Below the pieces are notes generated by a model. That model ran no database searches. It had not been told where the DNA came from and saw only the letters and a program-made list of their open reading frames with translations. DNA of 10,758 bases, taken from contig CAKUCJ010000022.1 of NCBI GenBank assembly GCA_934643435.1, positions 1-10,758 of the forward strand. The letters are read 5' to 3'. This DNA is from an uncultured Collinsella sp. (lineage in GTDB: Bacteria > Actinomycetota > Coriobacteriia > Coriobacteriales > Coriobacteriaceae). How positions within the stretch are numbered: position 1 is the stretch's first letter; each line of letters begins with the position of its first letter. This document shows, in pieces, positions 7,389 to 10,758 of this stretch. The position numbers were made by a program, and so were the translations under genes.

Positions 7389-7757
7389 CTAGAACTCGAG
7401 ACCGGCGGCACGAGCACCGTCGGCGAGGGCCTTGACGCGGCCATGGTAGATACGGCCACCGCGATCGAAGGCGACCTTGGTGATGCCGGCCTCGATGGCG
7501 CGCTTGCCAACGAGCTGACCGACCTTCTCCGCAGCCTCCTTGTTCGAGGTGTGGGTGCCCTTGAACTCGGCCTCGAGGGTCGAGGCGGAGACGAGCGTCA
7601 GGCTGGAGCCCTTGCTGTCGTCGATGATCTGGGCATAGATATTGGCGTTAGTACGGGTCACGCGAAGACGCGGACGCTCGGCGGTACCCGAGACCTTGCC
7701 GCGAACACGACGCTGACGACGCTTGAGGCCTTCCAGCTTCGCCTTATGCTTGTTCAT
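7389..7757 (-). CDS. rplR: 50S ribosomal protein L18
   Basis: 5S rRNA-binding large-subunit protein, 122 residues. A basic N-terminus ([20 protein letters not shown], 7-26) leads into [20 protein letters not shown] (28-47). The conserved ending [26 protein letters not shown] (97-122) is a clear family signature. L18 with L5 forms the 5S rRNP; rplE for L5 is also in this window. The start is ATG with AGGAG seven bases upstream. It is separated from rplF by 75 bases that contain a perfect hairpin, and lies 14 bases before rpsE. Confidence 0.98.
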   Translation of the reverse strand: MNKHKAKLEGLKRRQRRVRGKVSGTAERPRLRVTRTNANIYAQIIDDSKGSSLTLVSASTLEAEFKGTHTSNKEAAEKVGQLVGKRAIEAGITKVAFDRGGRIYHGRVKALADGARAAGLEF

Positions 7758-7785
7758 ACGTAAACTCCTAAAAAGGTTGATCTTG

Positions 7786-7807
7786 CCAGCACCTGACGGG
7801 GTGCTGG
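7786..7807 (-). other. Perfect hairpin between rplF and rplR
   Basis: CCAGCACC (7786-7793) and GGTGCTGG (7800-7807) form a perfect 8-bp stem with a 6-base loop, in the middle of the 75-base gap. On the transcribed (minus) strand a T-run comes only about 13 bases after the stem, too far for a standard intrinsic terminator. It could be an attenuator, an RNase site or a stabiliser that changes the ratio of upstream to downstream proteins. That role is inferred. Confidence 0.55.
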
Positions 7808-7832
7808 TCTTATGCGAGTGAGTCGGTTACGA

Positions 7833-8369
7833 CTACTTGGCGGCCTTACCCAGCTTGCGGCGGATGTGCTCGCCAACGTAGTGGATACCCTTGCCCTTGT
7901 AAGGCTCGGGAGGACGATGGCCGCGGATCTCAGCGGCGATCTGACCGACCTGCTGCTTGTTGATACCCTTGACGTTCACGTGGGTGTTGTCGGGAACCTC
8001 GAAGGTGATGCCCTCGGGAGCCTCGACGATCACGGGGTGCGAGAAGCCCAGGGAGAACTCGAGGTTCTTGCCCTTCTGCTGCACGCGGTAACCGACGCCG
8101 GCGAGCTCGAGCTTCTTCTCGAAGCCCTCGGAAACGCCAACAACCATGTTGTGGATGAGGGCGCGGGTGAGGCCGTGGCGGGCACGGGTCTCACGCTCGT
8201 CGTCGGGACGGGAAACGGTGAGGACGTTGTCCTCGACGTTGATAGCGAGCTTCTCATAGACATCGAGCTCGAGCTGGCCCTTGGGGCCCTTGACGACAAC
8301 GTTGTTGCCGTTGACTGCCACTTCGACTCCGGCGGGAATCTGGACAGGCTTATTACCGATACGAGACAC
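7833..8369 (-). CDS. rplF: 50S ribosomal protein L6 (GTG start)
   Basis: Large-subunit protein near the factor-binding centre, 178 residues. It consists of two repeated L6 domains: the first about 11-81 ([21 protein letters not shown] region) and the second about 90-165 ([21 protein letters not shown] region). It closes with the family signature [26 protein letters not shown] (150-175). The start is GTG at 8367-8369, where the canonical [12 protein letters not shown] begins, with AGGAG six bases upstream. The stop is TAA. It is 33 bases after rpsH and 75 bases before rplR. Confidence 0.98.
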   Translation of the reverse strand: MSRIGNKPVQIPAGVEVAVNGNNVVVKGPKGQLELDVYEKLAINVEDNVLTVSRPDDERETRARHGLTRALIHNMVVGVSEGFEKKLELAGVGYRVQQKGKNLEFSLGFSHPVIVEAPEGITFEVPDNTHVNVKGINKQQVGQIAAEIRGHRPPEPYKGKGIHYVGEHIRRKLGKAAK

Positions 8370-8402
8370 GGTGATCTCCTTTCCTTCTACCTACCGAGCG
8401 AA

Positions 8403-8801
8403 TTACCAGACGTAAGCGATGATCTCGCCGCCGACGTTGTGCTTGCGAGCATCGCGGTCGGTCATGACGCCATGGCTGGTGGAAATAATGGCGGTACCAA
8501 GGCCACCGCGGACGCGGGGCATGTCGGCAACGCCGGTGTACTTACGCAGGCCCGGCTTGGAAATGCGGCGGATGCCGTTGATGACCTTAGCCTTCTTGGG
8601 ACCATACTTAAGCGTGATGTGCAGAGTCTTCTGGGGAACGGTGTCCTCGACATCGTAGCCCTCGATGTAGCCCTCCTCGTGCAGAACACGAGCGATCTCG
8701 ACGAGCTTCTTGCTGCTCGGCATGGAGACCGTGGCCTTGTTCACAGAGTTAGCGTTACGGATGCGCGTAAGCATATCTGCGATCGGGTCTGTAAGGTTCA
8801 T
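8403..8801 (-). CDS. rpsH: 30S ribosomal protein S8
   Basis: Primary 16S rRNA-binding protein, 132 residues, standard length. The N-terminus [18 protein letters not shown] is canonical, followed by the [21 protein letters not shown] segment (26-46). The rRNA-contacting C-terminal half has the [20 protein letters not shown] region (108-126) and ends in IIAYVW. In E. coli S8 is the autogenous repressor of the spc operon, acting on a helix-21 mimic at rplE; no such mimic was confirmed here. The start is ATG with AAGGAG seven bases upstream. It is separated from rpsN by 119 bases with two possible hairpins. Confidence 0.98.
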   Translation of the reverse strand: MNLTDPIADMLTRIRNANSVNKATVSMPSSKKLVEIARVLHEEGYIEGYDVEDTVPQKTLHITLKYGPKKAKVINGIRRISKPGLRKYTGVADMPRVRGGLGTAIISTSHGVMTDRDARKHNVGGEIIAYVW

Positions 8802-8842
8802 ACAGATTCTCCTTCGTTCTTGATGAACACGTGCTCTTGGTT

Positions 8843-8865
8843 CTTCGCCGCCCTTAACGGCAAAG
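8843..8865 (-). other. Hairpin between rpsN and rpsH
   Basis: Arms 8843-8850 and 8858-8865 form, in minus-strand RNA, eight consecutive pairs (CUUUGCCG with CGGCGAAG, one G-U) around a 7-base loop, 41 bases before the rpsH start. A second, looser 6-bp pair (GCGTTT 8876-8881 with AAACGC 8905-8910) lies nearer rpsN. No U-tract follows, so termination is not indicated. Confidence 0.5.
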
Positions 8866-8920
8866 CCTAACTAGCGCGTTTTCCCTGTTCCAAACTGATG
8901 CTTGAAACGCTGGTAGTGAC

Positions 8921-9106
8921 TTACCAGCTGGCCTTCTTAACGCCGGGAAGCTCGCCCTTGAGTGCAAGCTCACGGAAGCAGACACGGCACAGGCCGAACT
9001 TGCGGTACACAGAGTGCGGACGGCCGCAGCGCTGGCAGCGCGTGTACTCACGAGTAGAGAACTTCTGCTTGCGATTGCACTTGACGATCATCGATGTCTT
9101 AGCCAC
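8921..9106 (-). CDS. rpsN: 30S ribosomal protein S14, zinc type
   Basis: Short zinc-binding S14 (type Z), 61 residues; it sits in the 30S head. Cys24-x2-Cys27 and Cys40-x2-Cys43 form the zinc site, and the pattern [20 protein letters not shown] with the following [20 protein letters not shown] is the family hallmark. Zinc-free S14 proteins are longer (about 90-100 residues), so this is clearly the zinc form. The start is GTG at 9104-9106 with a perfect AGGAGG six bases upstream. Unlike most genes here it is flanked by long gaps (79 bases before, 119 after), each with a hairpin. This makes it somewhat isolated within the operon. Confidence 0.98.
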   Translation of the reverse strand: MAKTSMIVKCNRKQKFSTREYTRCQRCGRPHSVYRKFGLCRVCFRELALKGELPGVKKASW

Positions 9107-9112
9107 TTATAT

Positions 9113-9118
9113 CCTCCT
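9113..9118 (-). promoter_or_regulatory. Strong Shine-Dalgarno site for the GTG start of rpsN
   Basis: AGGAGG on the minus strand, six bases before the GTG at 9104-9106. It fixes the start of the 61-residue S14 at the canonical [13 protein letters not shown] N-terminus. Confidence 0.75.
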
Positions 9119-9135
9119 CACATAGAGTATTGTTC

Positions 9136-9177
9136 GCCCCAAGCGCCGCCCCCTTGTGGGAACGGCGCTTATAGGGC
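9136..9177 (-). other. Stable hairpin between rplE and rpsN
   Basis: AAGCGCCG (9141-9148) and CGGCGCTT (9163-9170) form a perfect 8-bp GC-rich stem. Outer GCCC (9136-9139) and GGGC (9174-9177) can extend it across a small internal loop, and the 14-base loop contains a further CCC/GGG pair. It begins only a few bases after the rplE stop. The minus-strand sequence after the stem is GGGGCGAAC, with no U-run, so an intrinsic terminator is unlikely. It may protect or process the rplE 3' end; this is inference. Confidence 0.55.
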
Positions 9178-9185
9178 AGGTGAAC

Positions 9186-9743
9186 CTATTTCTTGAACGG
9201 GAAACCGAAGGCGTCCAGAAGGGCCTTGGCCTCCTCATCGGTGTTGGCGGTGGTCACGAAAGTGATGTCCATACCACGCTGGTGATCGACGGAATCGAAG
9301 TCGATCTCGGGGAAGATGAGCTGCTCGGTGACGCCCATGGAGAAGTTACCACGGCCGTCGAAGCTCTTGGCGGAGATGCCGCGGAAGTCGCGGATACGGG
9401 GGATCGCGACGGAGGTCAGACGATCGAAGAACTCCCACATACGGTCGCCACGCAGGGTAACCTTGCAGCCGATCGGCATACCAGCGCGCAGGCGGAAGGT
9501 AGCGATGGACTTGCGGGCACGGGTGATCATCGGCTGCTGACCGGTGATGGCGCGCAGGTCGCGCACGGCACCGTCGATGGCCTTGGAATCGGTAGCGGCC
9601 TCGCCGACACCCATGTTCACGACGATCTTCTCAAACTTGGGGATCATCATGACGTTCTCGTACTGGAACTTGTCCTGAAGCTGCTGCTTGACCTCGTTGT
9701 TGTACTTGGTCTTCAGACGCGGCACATACTTCTCTTCTGCCAT
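9186..9743 (-). CDS. rplE: 50S ribosomal protein L5
   Basis: 5S rRNA-binding protein of the central protuberance, 185 residues, full length. It opens with the usual [11 protein letters not shown] (8-18) and has [22 protein letters not shown] (28-49), the [24 protein letters not shown] segment (63-86), [18 protein letters not shown] (92-109), then the [20 protein letters not shown] signature region (121-140). The start is ATG with GGAG six bases upstream. It is the first gene of the visible operon. In most bacteria rplN and rplX lie directly upstream of rplE; here the upstream 400 bases are non-coding with a good promoter, and the next gene belongs to an unrelated family. Confidence 0.98.
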   Translation of the reverse strand: MAEEKYVPRLKTKYNNEVKQQLQDKFQYENVMMIPKFEKIVVNMGVGEAATDSKAIDGAVRDLRAITGQQPMITRARKSIATFRLRAGMPIGCKVTLRGDRMWEFFDRLTSVAIPRIRDFRGISAKSFDGRGNFSMGVTEQLIFPEIDFDSVDHQRGMDITFVTTANTDEEAKALLDAFGFPFKK

Positions 9744-9874
9744 TGTTCACTCCTTCTTGGGGTTTTAAGCACGGGGCGTGGCCACGATGGGTTGTCCTCG
9801 TGCCTCCTGGCTGCATCCGCGCCGCTCATGGCATTTCGCGGTTTGGACTCGACGCAGCAGGAGCCGACAAAACA
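9744..9874 (-). promoter_or_regulatory. Leader region of the rplE operon
   Basis: About 130 nt between the predicted transcription start and the rplE ATG, with no open frame that resembles L24 or any other protein. Near its 3' end lie a perfect 10-base palindrome CGTGGCCACG (9777-9786) and a pairing CACGA/TCGTG (9783-9787 with 9798-9802) that shares bases with it, so alternative structures are possible. They lie about 25 bases before the Shine-Dalgarno GGAG (9750-9753). Autogenous control by a ribosomal protein is plausible but inferred. Confidence 0.35.
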
Positions 9875-9880
9875 ATCGGT

Positions 9881-9909
9881 ACTATACGCGCATTGGGTGC
9901 GTATTTCCA
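9881..9909 (-). promoter_or_regulatory. Predicted sigma70-type promoter for rplE operon
   Basis: On the minus strand, TATAGT (9881-9886, 5 of 6 matches to TATAAT) and TGGAAA (9904-9909, 4 of 6 to TTGACA) are separated by exactly 17 bases. Transcription would start near 9874. This is the best promoter match in the gap and faces the first ribosomal gene, which otherwise has no upstream operon partner. Confidence 0.5.
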
Positions 9910-9976
9910 GAAAAACCTCGTCTGCCTGCACAACTCCACAACTCCCCCGCACAAATTGATTCATGGTGGTTGAGAA

Positions 9977-10049
9977 ACGAGAGCGGACTATCGGACGCAC
10001 GAGAGTGGATTTTCGGACGCATGACGAACGAGAGTGGATAATCTCCCAC
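9977..10049. repeat. Three-copy short direct repeat
   Basis: Two exactly adjacent 22-base units (9977-9998 and 9999-10020) agree at 19 of 22 positions, both starting ACGAGAG and ending TCGGACGC. After seven bases, a third copy starts at 10028 and shares the first 12 bases (ACGAGAGTGGAT), then changes into the left arm of the large inverted repeat. The consensus head is ACGAGAGYGGAY. The third copy links the direct repeats to the hairpin, so both look like parts of one element. Confidence 0.75.
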
Positions 10050-10093
10050 TTTTGGCCCCGATACAGGCCAAAAGTGGGAGATTATCCACTCTC
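10030..10093. repeat. Perfect 28-bp inverted repeat (REP- or MITE-like hairpin)
   Basis: The left arm 10030-10057 and right arm 10066-10093 are perfect reverse complements over 28 bases with an 8-base loop (CCGATACA). The arm starts GAGAGTGGATAATCTCCCAC and ends TTTTGGCC. Within each arm AGTGG and CCACT can also pair around an 8-base loop, so the element can form one long stem or two small hairpins. It begins 51 bases after the XdhC-like stop and about 120 bases before the rplE -35 box. Neither side has a T-run, so it is not a standard intrinsic terminator, although so strong a stem could still block read-through or protect the 3' end. The origin (REP, MITE remnant or other) is inferred. Confidence 0.85.
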
Positions 10094-10143
10094 AATAGAG
10101 TCCTAGGAACTATTCCACCGTAACTTATATTAATGGGATGAGA

Positions 10144-10758
10144 TTACCGTTTGCGGGGGACGAGTTTGGTGCGGCGCAGGTGGATCATCTCGGCGGCGAT
10201 GGAGATGGCGATCTCTTCGGGATCCTCGGCCTCGATGGCGACACCGATCGGCAGGTGCAGCTCGCCGATTTGCTCCTGCGTAAAGCCCTCCTGCTCCAGG
10301 CGGGCGCGCACAAAGGCCGTCTTGCGGCGCGAGCCCAGGCAGCCCAGATAGGCGGGTTTGGCGCGCATGGCCTGAATCACCACGTCGATATCGGACTTGT
10401 GACCCGCCGTGGCGACTACCACCAGGTCGCGCGGGCCGATGGGGCACAGCTCGCTCAGGTTCTTGTAATCGACCAGGCGACGATCGTAGACACCGGGCAC
10501 CCATTCGGGGGTCAGCGTGCCGGGGCGGTCGTCGCAAGCCACAACGGCAAAGCCCGCCGCCGTGAGCACCCGCGCCGTCGCGGCGCCCACGTGGCCGCAG
10601 CCAAAGATATAGGTCAGGCCCTCGGGGCAGAGCGTCTCGATGTGCGCCGTAGGGATCTCGGAGGCCGCATTGGTATAGGTGACCTTACTCCCCTCCTCCA
10701 CCAGCGAAAGCCCGGGGCAGCCCGCAATGGTGCGGCGCGATTCCTCGCCATGGTACTC
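10144..10758 (-). CDS. XdhC/CoxI-family protein, 5'-truncated by window edge
   Basis: C-terminal 204 residues of an XdhC/CoxI-family protein. Members help insert or sulfurate the molybdenum cofactor of xanthine dehydrogenase-type enzymes or handle related selenium-dependent hydroxylases. The visible part contains the Rossmann motif LTYIFGCGHVGAATARVL, the acidic strand end VVACDDRP, VVVATAGHKSD, AYLGCLGSRRKTAF, and the family's closing LPIGVAIEAEDPEEIAISIAAEMI. The frame stays open to the window edge (19 more codons, EYHGEESRRTIAGCPGLSL, before a GTG at 10699-10701), so that GTG is not taken as the start; the N-terminal XdhC_CoxI domain is probably outside. The gene lies on the same strand as rplE, 400 bases upstream, separated by a repeat element, and is unlikely to belong to the ribosomal operon. 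The precise substrate enzyme cannot be told from here. Confidence 0.88.
   Translation of the reverse strand, partial: EYHGEESRRTIAGCPGLSLVEEGSKVTYTNAASEIPTAHIETLCPEGLTYIFGCGHVGAATARVLTAAGFAVVACDDRPGTLTPEWVPGVYDRRLVDYKNLSELCPIGPRDLVVVATAGHKSDIDVVIQAMRAKPAYLGCLGSRRKTAFVRARLEQEGFTQEQIGELHLPIGVAIEAEDPEEIAISIAAEMIHLRRTKLVPRKR

Larger units (their letters stand above)
9744..10143. other. 400-base gene-free region between the XdhC-like gene and rplE
   Basis: No convincing protein-coding frame is present. From right to left it holds an AT-rich strip just after the XdhC-like stop, an imperfect palindrome centred on TCCTAGGA (10095-10113), the perfect inverted repeat, the direct repeats, the rplE promoter and the leader. 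No remnant of rplX or rplN was recognised by reading the translations of the minus strand. Confidence 0.7.

Noticed and set aside
7812..8870. 352-codon plus-strand open frame opposite rplF and rpsH
   Set aside because: Crosses two verified ribosomal genes and their spacers; Leu/Val/Asp/Gly-rich shadow translation without motifs.
9107..9185. Internal promoter in the rplE-rpsN gap (TATAAG near 9168-9173)
   Set aside because: The -10-like match lies in the hairpin arm and no -35 box better than 3 of 6 is found at 16-18 bases.
9713..10000. 95-codon minus-strand frame in the gap upstream of rplE
   Set aside because: Overlaps the rplE start and predicted promoter, has no family resemblance (not L24 or L14) and crosses the leader palindrome; treated as chance.
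9977..10049. CRISPR array
   Set aside because: Units are adjacent 22-base imperfect repeats without unique spacers, and no cas gene is visible.
10030..10093. Rho-independent terminator of the XdhC-like gene
   Set aside because: The stem is very strong, but neither end is followed by a T-run on the relevant strand, so it does not meet the usual definition; kept as a repeat instead.
10699..10701. GTG as the start of the XdhC-like gene
   Set aside because: The same frame stays open for 19 more codons to the window edge and family members have an additional N-terminal domain, so the gene is cut by the edge rather than starting here.

Overview
The window carries the 3' two-thirds of a ribosomal-protein/secretion/transcription superoperon (spc plus alpha type), entirely on the minus strand. 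In transcription order (right to left) it runs rplE, rpsN, rpsH, rplF, rplR, rpsE, rpmD, rplO, secY, adk, map, infA, rpmJ, rpsM, rpsK, rpsD, rpoA, rplQ. A separate XdhC/CoxI-family gene, cut by the right edge, lies upstream of rplE on the same strand. The DNA is GC-rich. The adk-map-infA insertion between secY and rpmJ is the Gram-positive layout. The zinc-type short S14, the zinc-LID adenylate kinase, the long Ala/Lys/Glu-rich L17 tail and the general protein flavour suggest an actinobacterium of the class Coriobacteriia, probably Collinsella or a close relative. That assignment is recognition only and was not checked against a database.

Region by region: 10144-10758 holds the C-terminal Rossmann part of an XdhC-like molybdoenzyme maturation factor. 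9744-10143 is a 400-base gene-free stretch. It contains three copies of a short direct repeat, a perfect 28-bp inverted repeat with an 8-base loop, a good sigma70-type promoter facing rplE, and a leader of about 130 nt. 6212-9743 is the spc segment (L5, S14, S8, L6, L18, S5, L30, L15). 3502-6218 is secY-adk-map, tightly packed with overlapping ends. 4-3403 is infA-rpmJ-rpsM-rpsK-rpsD-rpoA-rplQ, probably with its own weak promoter just upstream of infA.

Together these genes supply small and large ribosomal subunit proteins, the SecYEG channel core, the RNA polymerase alpha subunit, initiation factor IF-1, the peptidase that removes initiator methionine, and adenylate kinase: the usual growth-rate-linked set.

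Most of the window is conventional. The parts worth a second look are (1) the repeat/inverted-repeat element between the XdhC gene and rplE; (2) the break in the normally continuous spc operon, since nothing resembling rplX or rplN precedes rplE within about 1 kb; (3) stable hairpins in nearly every long intercistronic gap of an otherwise tightly packed operon; and (4) an unusually short zinc LID in adenylate kinase. I saw no clear new defence, mobile or biosynthetic system. Long plus-strand open frames opposite secY, rpoA and rplF/rpsH are codon-bias shadows.
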